A stretch of DNA of 64,000 bases, taken from NCBI GenBank assembly GCA_024741835.1, contig JAENRP010000089.1, positions 62,001-126,000 on the forward strand, read 5' to 3'. Within the stretch, counting starts at the first letter, position 1. Each line of letters starts with the position of its first letter. The notes under the pieces were generated by a model that ran no database searches, was not told where the DNA came from, and saw only the letters and a list, made by a program, of their open reading frames with translations. A program made the position numbers and the translations under genes. Origin of the DNA: Diplocarpon mali (taxonomy: Eukaryota > Ascomycota > Leotiomycetes > Helotiales > Drepanopezizaceae). This document shows, piece by piece, positions 11,398-21,528 of this stretch.

Positions 11398-12845
11398 CTA
11401 TGCGGCGAAGCGACGGAATTTCCGGGACGTGGGGATCCAGTCTGCGCCCGGGGCAACGGCGGCAGAGGAGGGGGGCGCCCAGTCCTGCCCGGGAATCACG
11501 GATTTCGAGGACCAGGGTTGGCCTGCGAGGACGTGGCGGCCGGGAGCGAGCTGGTCGGCGGAGACGAAGTCGGGGAGGACGAAGCGCTTCCTTTTGCTGC
11601 TGCCGTTGTTTTGGATGACAAATTTGTAGATGAGGACTATGACCACGATGATGATGACGATGAGGACTGGATACGTTAGTGGGGGGGTGCTTCGTATGTG
11701 GAGGGCGGTTGCGACGATCGCACGCCAGTCTCGGGGACGTACCGCAGATACCTAGGCACCACCACTTCCACTTTCTCGTGTTCCGGGCACTCTGGATGGC
11801 GGTTCCGATCTGCTCGTTTCCTTTGTCCAGGTTCTCGACGACCTCCTCTCCCTTCATCTCGATGTTGACCACGGCCGCCTCTTGTTGCACCACAAGATTA
11901 TCCATATCCTGGAACATCTCGGCGAGCTCGATCATCTGGCTTTCGATCTTCTTGATGGCGGCGTTCCGGTCTTGCACGGCAGACAAGACGGCTCGGGATT
12001 GCCCTCGTCGATCACTCTGCATCATTGCTTGGGAGAACATCTGCTGGCCGGGATCCTCCGCGGCGGCCCGGACTTCTTGCTCCGTAGCATCTGGGCGGAC
12101 AATCCGGTATTGACGCATGGCCTGCTCCTTGACCTTGTTGTTGAACTCGGCGTCGGTTTGGAGATATTTCTGCCTGCACTCCTTCAGGTCTCGGTCAATC
12201 TTTCCGACCTGTGCCGAGTTTCGAGGGGATCCCGATTCGGGCTTCAACTTGATATCCTTGACTTTGCCCGTCAGGTTACGGAACATGGCCATGATCTCGC
12301 TGTTGGCGTTCCCCAGCTCCGCGCTCGAGTTGGATCCTGGATCGTCGAGTGCATGCTGTTGTGGTATGGCCAGCCGTCGCATGGCCTCCTTGATCTCTTG
12401 AATGCCTCTGTCGACTTCGCGGCACGCATTGAGAATCGCATTGGGGTCGGCGGCTTGCCCAAACTGCGAGCCGTTCTGTGCGAGCGGTTCCATCTCGACA
12501 TTTTGGCCTGTAGATGAGAGATGAGCATCGTCGCCGCCCTCATGCGCGCAGGCATACTGACCGGCATAGTCATCTCGTCCCATTGCTGGCTGAGAGTAAG
12601 GCTGGCGTCCGTACTGCGGAGATGGTTGACCGCCGTAGGAAGGTTGTGCGTACGGCTGTGTGTCGCCGCCCCTCTGATCATAAGGGTTGGCACCCGCTCG
12701 CCCGTAGCTATTTTCAACAATCCTCGTCAGTACAAGTGCGCGGTTGGAGAGAGGCAGACGCCGGGCAGCGGATCGGCGGACTTGTCGTGCGCCCGTCTGG
12801 TGAGCCTTCCGAGGCAGGAAGGAGAACTGACCCGTACTGCGACAT
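11398..12845 (-). CDS. sso1: Plasma-membrane t-SNARE, Sso1/syntaxin-1 type
   Basis: Exocytic syntaxin of 397 residues in four coding exons (minus strand): 12845-12832 (only 14 nt), 12707-12562, 12507-11743 and 11666-11398. The short first exon is supported because joining it gives MSQYG followed by the family's ANPYDQRGG motif. An Asn/Gln/Tyr/Gly-rich head precedes the Habc helices (DPNAILNACREVDRGI). The SNARE helix includes IEMKGEEVVENLDKG and ends at NTRKWKWWCLGIC, and the membrane anchor is VLIVIIIVVIVLIY. Intron 2 is 54 nt and open in frame, so retention would add 18 residues; I assume splicing because the borders are consensus (GTCAGT..CTACAG). Sso proteins pair with Sec9- and Snc-type SNAREs for secretory vesicle fusion. 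Odd: about 70 residues follow the membrane anchor, whereas syntaxins usually end within a few. Confidence 0.92.
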
Positions 12846-12847
12846 GA

Positions 12848-13001
12848 CTGTTAGTGACAAGTTTCTACCAGAGGAACTTGGAGCTGGATGTTGTGTTGTT
12901 CGGATTTCGTCGAGATGAAGACAGGTCCCAGGAGACGGCGCGATGATCGAGGAGGGTCAAGGCAAAACACGCGCGAGAAGAAAGCTGAAACCGTCACTCA
13001 C
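12848..13001 (-). other. Possible 5'-leader intron of the syntaxin gene
   Basis: On the minus strand GTGAGT starts at 13001 and a strong CACTAACAG branch/acceptor ends at 12848, two bases before the chosen ATG (12845). An upstream ATG at 13007 (ATGTCG) immediately precedes the donor. If both are in the transcript, the upstream ATG would be out of frame with the syntaxin. Inferred from consensus signals only. Confidence 0.35.
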
Positions 13002-13484
13002 CGACATCTTTGCAAGGTCGACCCCTAACCGCCTCTAGCGATTGCCGGGGCGAGTAATTTCACGGCCCCTATTGCTATCGAGTGCCGGGTTCAGCGAGTC
13101 TCCCAGCTCATGTATGATGGTGGCGGCTGGCTGGCTCGAGTCTTCTGGAGAGGTTCTGGCCGATTTCGTGGAGTCGAAGGGGGCGATGGGAGGGGGATGT
13201 GGTATGGAGGGGAGCCAGGTCGGAGGAGTAGGAGACGTCGCGATGTTAAAGCGTCAGGAAGGCCGACCCCTGCTGTCGCGGGCAAAAGAGAGGCCGCAGC
13301 CGGCGGGAGTTTTACCTTCCACCCGGATCTGCTGCAGCGGCCTGCTTCTTTGGCGCCAGGGACACCCGACGATTGAGTGGGCGGCGAGTGGGCCAGCCTG
13401 CGACGAGGGACGAGGCGATTCGCGGATGCGCGGTGGCGGTGGCGGCGTGGCGATGTGTTGCGTTGCGTCGCGGTGGCTTTGATT

Positions 13485-13556
13485 TGCTTTGCTCTGCTCT
13501 GCTTTGCTCTGCTTTGCTCTGCTTTGCTCTGCTTTGCTCTGCCTTGCTGTGCTTTG
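13485..13556 (+). repeat. GCTTTGCTCT minisatellite
   Basis: About five near-perfect copies of a 10-base GCTTTGCTCT unit followed by two diverged copies. On the minus strand it reads as AGAGCAAAGC. No function is suggested by context. Confidence 0.85.
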
Positions 13557-14360
13557 TTACCTGACTACCACGGTATGGTGCGAGTGAGCAGAGGCAGAGA
13601 GGGTTGAGAGAGCGGCGGCGGGTGGATGAGACTTCGACGCGGGGGCGTGGGATTCGGGAAGGGGGCTCTACGGCGGCCCGGTCGTCGCGCAGCAACGCAG
13701 TCAGGAGAGCATCTCGGCAACGCGGTGCTGGACGGGACTGACTCTGGGTTGGCGGTGCAGCGCAACGTCGCGCCGTCGGACCGCTGGTCAGAGCAGATGC
13801 TGCGCGTCGATGTGAGCACTCGCCGTCCTCTCAGCTCCCCGACGCTCGCAGTCGGCATCTGGTGTTTGTTTCGGCTGGTGGCACAAATATGAGTGCGCTG
13901 TTGTGTTGGCCCGGCCGGCGAACGTACAGCTCCCTGCCCCCCCCCCCCTCCCTGATCCCACGCATTCCTGGCTCTCGTAGTTAAACACCTCCCCTCCTCG
14001 GCACCGACCTACCTATTTATAGACTCGCAGCAAACACCACGACGCACGACGACCCACGACCGACGACCTCCGCCCGCCGCCCTCCGCCCTCCGCCCTTCC
14101 TGCGCCGACCGCACGCTGCCTTCCTGGCCGTCGCATCATAAACGCCGACGCCGACGCGGAGTCCAAGCCCCAGCCACCCGACCGCGTCGCTCTCGCGGGA
14201 GACAACAACAAGTCTCGGCACGAGGCCTCGGCGAGACGGGGCACAAGAAGGAGAGGGGAGAGAGCAGAAGCAAGTGCTGGGTGAGCTAGCTGCGGGACCA
14301 CACCCGTTGCTCTTCAGCATGCCTCTGGACAGGTCCTGCTCTCTCCGACCTCTCTTGGCT

Positions 14361-14415
14361 ACCTCGCTGCTCAGCCTCGCTGCTCTGCCTCGCTGTTCTG
14401 CCTCGCTGCTCTGCA
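14361..14415 (+). repeat. CTCGCTGCTCTGC imperfect tandem repeat
   Basis: Roughly four imperfect copies of a 12-13-base unit based on CTCGCTGCTCTGC in GC-rich intergenic DNA. Confidence 0.7.
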
Positions 14416-15249
14416 CCTGTTGCGAGTCGGGCCAGGATTCGGATGCTGCGCGATCGCTGGATCCCTCGTTCGCATCATCATCCTCGTCCGGATACCCATG
14501 GCCTTGCGGCGGGTGCGGCTCAGCCAGACCGGCAGCAGCAGGAGCCGAAATGCTCTCAAGGATCTGGAAGGGCGTCGCGGAACCTGGGGTAGACGTCTGC
14601 TTCGACATCATTTGACTGCGGGGCCGCCATGTCTGTAAGCTTTTCGGAATACTACTCGTGTTCCTGATATTCCATGCGAGGCATACCCCATCTCGTTGAC
14701 GTGCATGTCTGTCTCTTTCAATAAGTCGTCGGCTTCGATGCAAACAGAAAGCTGGCTCCGGGCATCTCATCTTCCCATGACTGCCGATTTTTGGACCGGA
14801 CAGGGTTGCCTGTCAATAAGCATCTCTCATGCTTGCCGGTAATCCACGTGTGTTGGATCCAGCGCCAGAGTCGACACAAATCAAGCCCGTTCCACCAAAG
14901 CCCGGAGCTCAATCCGAACGGAGTCTCTAGGCTCCAACAGCCGAAGCTATTTGGCCGCAATTCGCTCCGGGGAACCGCAGACCTCCAGGTTCCCTCCTCT
15001 TGAATTGGAGAACCTTTGGTTGGTACGCAGATTACTCTCATGGACGCTTGTTCCCCTTTGACCTGGGATCATCCTGTCATTGTATACCAGATGGAGTCGG
15101 GCACGTTTCGTAGGGATCTCGGACGTCTTTCTGGCTGAGTGCCTCGGCCGCTATAACAGTCACAGGCATGGAGGGATACAGAAGGGGAGGCGATCCGGGG
15201 GGGTCAAGGTAGCATACCGGTCCTCTGTACAAGGGCAGACTATGCAATA

Positions 15250-15312
15250 CAACCATACTTTGACTGTCTCATTCTACTTCATTTCACCTGAAATATCGGT
15301 ACCGGGGCTGCA
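15250..15312 (-). mobile_element. Solo inverted-repeat arm related to the 56.6-57.7 kb element
   Basis: The stretch TTGACTGTCTCATTCTACTTC..AAATATCGGTACCGG matches, base for base over most of about 55 positions, the right terminal arm at 57664-57722. Differences are a few transitions and a one-base indel. The match extends to the outer ACCTACAC end. I find no partner arm nearby, so this is a solo or truncated copy. It lies directly beyond the ankyrin fragment of the broken NLR gene. Confidence 0.7.
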
Positions 15313-15323
15313 CCTACACCCTT

Positions 15324-17030
15324 TCATAATTGCGTTGCCTTGTGCGATGCAAACTTACCCCCAAAATTTCGCTCAAGCAGATCGGGATCCGCCCCCCTTT
15401 CCGACAAAATTTCAACTACATTTCTCCATGACCTCGCCATATTGCTGTAAAAAAGAGCGTTTCCCGACCTCTTGCCCTGCAAATTCACATCTGCTCCATT
15501 ATCCAAGAGAACGGTCAGTCTTTGCATTCACAGCTGCACCTCGATTCAAGAAACATCGTGCGAAGTCGTCTGTCCTATCGAACGCGGTCGATGCTGTCCC
15601 GTATCCTCCTCCTTCTGCGTTGACTTCAGCTCAAACCGACAGATCGTTCGGTGATCATAACCAGCCATGGGATTGATCACCTCGTCCGTTCAGTTCACTC
15701 TTCCCCTATTTTCATCGACGACCGACAATCGATCGCCCGATGGAACCAGCCTGCTTCGTCCATGCCCAGAGGTGGCTGTCGGGATATAGGCTTCGAGGGC
15801 AAGCTTTTATAATCGAATATAACCTAACGTATTCGAGAAGGCTTCACCTGTGCACACAATCACCTAATGTGATACTGTTGCGCTATGAGGTGCCTCAGGC
15901 TCCGAGGACTGGCTTATGTAATGAGCCCCTGAAGTGGCCACGGAGCACTCCTATAAAAGGAGCTCAGATATATAGTTAGATTAGAATTTTACAAGTTTGT
16001 GCCACCACTAAGAATCAACCTCTGAATACAGTTCGACAGATACCAACAGTGGCCTACCAGTCCTTTGCACGGTGGCGTCGAATTCGGCTCGAAGACCGAG
16101 AATATCTGTATATCCCCTGTATAATGTTGAAATCCCGCGAGATTTCAAACAGGAAGTTCGAGTTTCGCGCCAAAGCAGCGACCATGGACCATGGTATTGT
16201 GGGTACGGCCTATGGACCGGCGAAGGGTGCTGGAGGAATATAGTGATCAGGGTCACATGTAAGGCATGTGATGAGAGTGGAGGAGAGTGAATCTCAGGGA
16301 CACGTGATGGTCTTGGCATTGGATGCCCTCGAGTATCTCTCTCTCTCTCTTAGATCATCAAAAACCACAACCAGAATTCAATCATACTTTATCAGTGCGC
16401 ACCTCGTGAAACAAACAGGTACAGCGGCGATACTCGTCATGACCGAGAGTCATTTCGCGGCTTTGGAGCCGCCATACGGTGTAGATAGGAAGAGGATCGA
16501 GTCCGTCGTGATGAGATTTCTACCATAGCGGGCGTGTTCAGTCGCGCTGATGCTCAGTGCTCTTTGGAGGTCATCTGGTCAGTAAGGGAACTATTCCCAC
16601 TGCATGAGCCGGTGACTGAATTTCTTGACGACAGTACCGCCCATACCATGGCATACAAAGACGACTGGACACCGCTGCTCATAGTCGTATTAGCACTTGT
16701 CGAAGCAGATCAGTCACAGGTGGAAGCTATACGTCCTTGCATGTTCTTGTCCTCAGGATGCTCTCGAGCAGTCCTCTCGCGAAATTATTCACGTCCCCGG
16801 CATCGAGGCTGAAGAAAACATGGGCAGGATATCCGTGCATGTATATCCTCGCTTCGTGAAAATCCTTGGGCAAGGAATCCTGCAGCCAGAAATATGACGT
16901 CGACTCGCCTTGATTATTCATCCATGTTCTGTACGCATCCCCTGTAATGCCGTGGATGGCTATTACATCGATGGGGCACTGAGGGCCTGTTGGCTGTATC
17001 GTGCTAGGAGGGAGAATCTGGAGGGGGTGT
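15324..17030 (-). pseudogene. Decayed fungal NLR-type gene: alpha/beta-hydrolase N-terminus and ankyrin fragment
   Basis: Minus-strand remnants in family order. Around 17027-16733 an open stretch contains DVIAIHGITGDAYRTW and WLQDSLPKDFHEARIYMHGY, the classic start of the SesB/lipase-like hydrolase domain heading many fungal NLR proteins. A consensus intron (16732-16675, GTATAG..GAGCAG) joins it to CPVVFVCHGMGGTVVKK, where the usual nucleophile motif CHSLGG reads CHGMGG. A stop follows at 16593-16591. Later frames give DSILFLSTPYGGS (compare FFGTPHRGS), with a further in-frame stop, and FQHYTGDIQIFSVFE in yet another frame. The NACHT part is not visible. At 15527-15324 ankyrin-like sequence survives (LLDNGADVNLQG, ERGADPDLLERNFGG), itself frameshifted upstream. 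Several stops and shifts make this non-functional. Such proteins act in non-self recognition and regulated cell death. Confidence 0.75.
15868..15993 (+). mobile_element. Possible solo LTR fragment
   Basis: A short block beginning TGTGATACTGTTG and ending TTTTACA holds a TATA-like CTATAAAAGG (15951-15960) flanked by an inverted pair CTCCT/AGGAG, then an AT-rich tail. It sits where the NACHT part of the broken NLR gene would be expected. There is no second copy in the window and no clear target duplication, so this is only a suggestion from layout. Confidence 0.22.
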
Positions 17031-19652
17031 AAGCCCTATTAGCCTTGTCGTTCAAAAGAGGGTTTGCAGAGTGGTGCCATGACCAAAGATGAAAGTGAAG
17101 AGAACGATGTGGTGAGGGGGCTTTTAAGAGACCTAGATTCCGACAGCCATGATTTGAAGGTAGATTAATTTAGTGCATTGGTTAGTACTTGCTAATCAGA
17201 CCCCATTTCATCTCACGTCCGTCGGGGGAATTGGCACTTACAGGTCTCATACTTGCTACGCTTGGACACAGATACTAAGGCGAAAAGTCACTAACACGAG
17301 CAGTATGAAGGAAAAGCTCAATGATCTAGGGAAAAGAAAAGCAAAGAGATGATGAAGGTTTGTTTACATTATAAAAATAAGCGCGCTACAAGCAGCAAGA
17401 GTGGATCTACAGCACAGAGAAAGACCGAGGAACATTTGGCAGAGTTCTGAGAAGACACAGGACCGGTTCAGTCAATCCGCTCAGCACGCACGCGCGTTTG
17501 ATCCCCGGGGCATTTTTCTGGTCGCTTGGTGTTGGGCGCTCAAACGGTATGTGAGTAATGATGTCGAAGGGTTGAAGAGCCCTCGGGATTGGAACGCATA
17601 CTAGATAAGGATGTTACCCATTACGCTCCAGAAGCTGTGGATACCGAAGGTCACGTTTGGAGAGTAAGCCATGCTTTCCGTACACAAGGTACTATTGCGA
17701 CTGCGGCGCAATGATATGTTTCCTAGGGCTAGGGGCAAGGGGNNNNNNGGGGGGGGGGGGATGTCTTAGTTAACAAGTAGGAAAATAACTATAGACTAGT
17801 CGTAATAAACTGGGTAAGACTTGACGTTGGAATCAATGTAGAATAGACAGCCTTATAACCTCTCGTACTTATACAGGTAGACGTGGAGTTCATTGAAGAG
17901 CGATCAGATCTATACACAGGAGTGTGCATTCCCACTTGTGCTTTCAACGGTCCCGGCAGCCGATTTCGCACATCCGAACCTCTGATGTTCTCCCTGTGCT
18001 TGCTCAATACTGTTTTGAGTAGAGAAGAAGCGTGGTTAGAGGGGCTGTCGAATGGGATATCGTCGAGAGGGCAATCGTCGAAAGAAACGAGGTGAGCTTG
18101 AGAAAGGTATCCGATCAGAGGAAGCCTCGGGGTGAAAAAAAAAAAGAGCCCAACAAACCGACAGCCCGGTCCGAAAATCGCGCAGCACCTCCTCTGGTGT
18201 CGAGACCAGAAACGTAGGGATCTCGTGACAGGAAGTCACAGGATTGGCAGATGGCAGATGAAGGATAAATAGGATACCCATTTGTACGTGGAGCGCGCGC
18301 GCAACGCCCCACAACAACTGTCTACCTCCAACTTGGGAATTGCTCCCAACACCTCGTCGAGGCCTGCCCAACCGCGGTGCTTCCTCTTGTCTTTGGCTCT
18401 CCGACGAGGCCTGCTCTTGTGTGTTTTCCCCTCGCTAAGCGAGATGCCCCTTGACGCCGTCTGTTTTCATCCGCTTACACTCCGCGCTCGTGCGATCGAC
18501 CGGTGCGGATAGTCGCAGCCCACGTCGGCGGAGAGATGCTTTTCCCTCCGAAGCGACTGAAGCCTTGGAGAGAGGGACTCTGGCCTTGTGAGCGATCGCG
18601 GGGTGGCTTCCGGCCGCGGTATGGAAATGTGCCCTCGACGCCTCCGGCTTGATCAGAGCCTGGGCGATCCCCGCGCGTCGGCCCCGTACGGACGCAGGCC
18701 TGTTCGGCGCTGCGCGCATGGAGTAGGCTTCAGGAGTTGAGATGTCCGTCTGGTAGTCTGCTCCTGGACCTCCGCGGCGCTCACGGACAACGTGCATGCC
18801 GTTCGCAAGAAATGCGAACCGAACGAGCGATAATGCACGCGGATATGCGTCCTGGTCCTCGCGACGATACTCCAGACTTGTCTCACGCTGCCGACGGAAA
18901 ACCGCCATGCTAAAGAACAGAGGGGAAAGACAACCACGGGCTCTTCCGAGAGTCAATACACCGTGGCAACCGCGCAATCCGGTTCGCCCGCACGTGTGTG
19001 CGTGGTTACAGACGCATATCGCAGCAGACCTGGGTGCTGATGCGACAGTTCCTCGCCCCGGCGGAGCAGAAACTCTGCGTCGCGTGCCACCGACAGCCGA
19101 TGCCAGCCCAAGGTGCGGCGGAGACCCGTCGGCATCGCCCGAGTCGAGGCTCTGCCCGGAGGCGCACTGTGGTCGGCTCGCCGCTGGAAAGTCCATGGAT
19201 CGCGTCGTTTCTGGCCCTCGTGCTGTGATTCTTGACACGCCCCCCCTTGCCGAGCTCGCTTGAGCACAAGTAGACCCTCCAGGCTGCTGAGCCCTGCTTG
19301 TTGTCAAATCTACCGGTGGGTGTCGGACGGAGGCTGGGATGATCTACGAACTTGAGAGTCAAGAGGGATGATGGGTCTGGTCTAACGAGCTCGAAAGCCT
19401 CGGTGCAAGTTGTGATGGAGATCACAGCGCCTGCCCGGAGGGAGCATACAGGATAAGAATACAGCGTCGAGAGCCTGAGGGGGCTACGCTCTGGAATAAT
19501 GAAGTTGATTCTCTCGGAACTCCCGAGTCCTTGGCCGTCTTCTTCCAGCTCCGAAGAGTATGAATACCGATCCTGCGGCGACTCTACCCAGCCAACGCTA
19601 AACAAACATCCGGCAGTACATCCAGGAAGATACAGGACTCCCGGGTGGCGCA
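17031..19652. other. Intergenic region with an assembly gap, no gene recognised
   Basis: AT-richer to about 18.2 kb, then GC-rich. An open frame of 290 codons on the minus strand (19307-18435) overlaps comparable frames on the other strand and shows no domain; it looks like chance in GC-rich DNA. Confidence 0.4.
17743..17748. other. Assembly gap (6 N) within a G run
   Basis: Six N are flanked by GGGG on the left and twelve G on the right (17749-17760). This mirrors the gap at 4274-4288, which abuts a C run. Confidence 0.95.
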
Positions 19653-21528
19653 TTAATGAGCGAACCGGAAATCCAACCGGCGAGATCCTGATAACTTGGT
19701 ATTGCGCAGATAGCCGCGCTGCTCATCAGCGGTCATGGCATTCCAAACCCGTTCCCTGTGCTTGTTTCTCTGCACATAGTACACCTTGGTTGCCAGAAAA
19801 ACGGCGATGCTCAGACAGTTGACGATGATCAGGTTGCGGTTTCCGCGGTGGTAGAGGGGCTTGTCGTCTTGCCTGTAGACGAAGCTGGAGCAGATCGAGC
19901 CGAGCTGCACGGCCATGTTGTAGAAGGCCTCGGCGACGGACCGCGTCCCGACGTTGTTGGCGTTCTTGCTCACCCAGCCCACGAGGATGGCGTGGCAGTA
20001 GGGGTAGGAGAGGAGGACAGTCACGAGCGCGTAGGTCGCCCATTTGTCGGAGAGCGCTCCCGCCCAGAAGCGGAGGGCGAGGAGGCAGGGCAGAGTCCAG
20101 ATCGGCTGCAGTATGGCGACGAGGGCGCGCTGATCCGTCCGCTCCGAGAGCTGGGTGATGAGGAGAAGCGTTGCTACATGGGCGACGGAGTAGGGGATGG
20201 TAAGCAGGTTCACCACGAACGTGCTGAAGCCGAGGCCCTTGAGCGTCAGGGTGATGTAGGTGTTGACCGGGGATTGTGGGATATATGCGACGAGACCGAT
20301 GGCGTACAATGGCCAGAGATCGTAGTCCTGTGCAGCATTCCAGAGACGTGGTAGGGTGATGGCTTGGCGGTTGTGCATGTCTCCCTTGGACGGATCGTCT
20401 CGGAGGATTCTGTTGACGACGATCTTGACCTCCCGATCTGTGAACCATCCCTGCGGTCGGAAAAACGTTTTGGTCTGGACCGCGGATGCTGGCATCATGA
20501 AGAACGAGGCGATACCGACCATGAAAGTAATCAGTCCCTCGAGGAGAAATAACCAACGCCATCCGGCCCAGCCAGCAACACCTCGCATGTGGAGGAGGGC
20601 GAATGCCAGGAGCGAGGTGAGGACCGTGGTCAAGGAGAGCGTTGTCCAGAAGAAGCTGAGACGAGTGGGTAGCTCTCGAGACGTGTAGAAGTATGACAGC
20701 CAAAGTACGATGTCGGGGATGAATCCACCCTGTGCATGTGAACCGGTGGCTCTTGAAACCGCCCCGAATCGACCGTGGGAAACTCACCTCCAAGAGACCC
20801 AGCAGACAGCGAGTGGTATAGAAGCTGCCCTTTCCACCCAGAGCACACTGACACGAGGCGACGACAGACCACAGCGTGATCTGTACGGGAATCCAGCGAT
20901 CGGGGCCTATCTTCTTGGACACCAATTGAGAAGGCAGCTCGGCCAACAAGAACGAGAATAAGAAGATGATGTTCCCAAAATTGTAGTCTATTTCGCCGTC
21001 AAATAACATGCAGGGTCATGAGCTGGTCCACCGTACCGTTGGTGCTCAGGTTGAGATCATCGAGAAGATTGTCGGCGACGGCCTGCACCAGGTTTCCTCT
21101 ATCAACTTGTAGACCGAAGAACATAACACACTGCCAGCAAATCAGCAAAGTTGGCAACGTCGACAAGCTTTGCTGTATCTTACCGCCCAGAAGCACACCC
21201 GCCCATCTAGTCGGCGAACAAGCTTCCTCTCTTCTTCGTCAGTCCAGGTAAACGTGGGGTCGAATTCGGCTCGGCACTCGTACTGGGACTCTTCGTAGAC
21301 CGTTGCCCAGTGCTCGGCAACATCTGGGTTCAGGAAAGGGTTCTTTCGGTATGCTCCGCCCTCCTCAGGATCGGAGTATATCGCATTGTTCTTCGCAGCC
21401 GGAACCTGGTCGTTGCCGAAGGTGTTTGCGTCGTCGCGGCGCGCTTCTGAGCCTTCGATAGAGGCAGTGCTAGACGGTGTCTGCACACTAGTAGCCACTG
21501 CTCCCTTGGTGTCGGACATCTTTGGCAT
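19653..21528 (-). CDS. MFS transporter, ACS family (allantoate permease/Dal5-like)
   Basis: Twelve-helix major facilitator of 571 residues, exons (minus) 21528-21184, 21130-21037, 20987-20788 and 20729-19653; introns of 53, 49 and 58 nt. The hydrophilic N-terminus is about 105 residues and ends in the family's [15 protein letters not shown] segment. The first helix contains the conserved FGLQVDRGN motif, and the motif [21 protein letters not shown] follows across exon junction 2. [15 protein letters not shown] begins exon 4. Later segments ([23 protein letters not shown] tail) match anion:cation symporters of the Dal5/Tna1/Liz1 group, which import vitamins, ureides or organic acids at the plasma membrane. 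The substrate cannot be fixed from sequence. A second ATG three codons in (21519) has a better -3 base and may be the true start. Confidence 0.9.

Larger units (their letters stand above)
13002..15230. other. GC-rich gene-poor intergenic region with short tandem repeats
   Basis: No convincing gene. The region contains a GCTTTGCTCT minisatellite, a CTCGCTGCTCTGC repeat, a C12 run (13937-13948), and many GC-rich chance frames on both strands. From about 14.6 kb composition becomes average, with still no recognisable coding. Confidence 0.45.

Noticed and set aside
12508..12561. In-frame retention of the 54-nt syntaxin intron 2 as coding
   Set aside because: Borders and spacing fit a normal intron, and the spliced product runs smoothly into the conserved NVEMEPL motif; retention remains possible but is not preferred.
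18435..19307. 290-codon open frame on the minus strand
   Set aside because: GC-rich region with comparable open frames in other phases and the opposite strand; no domain, signal peptide or conserved motif.
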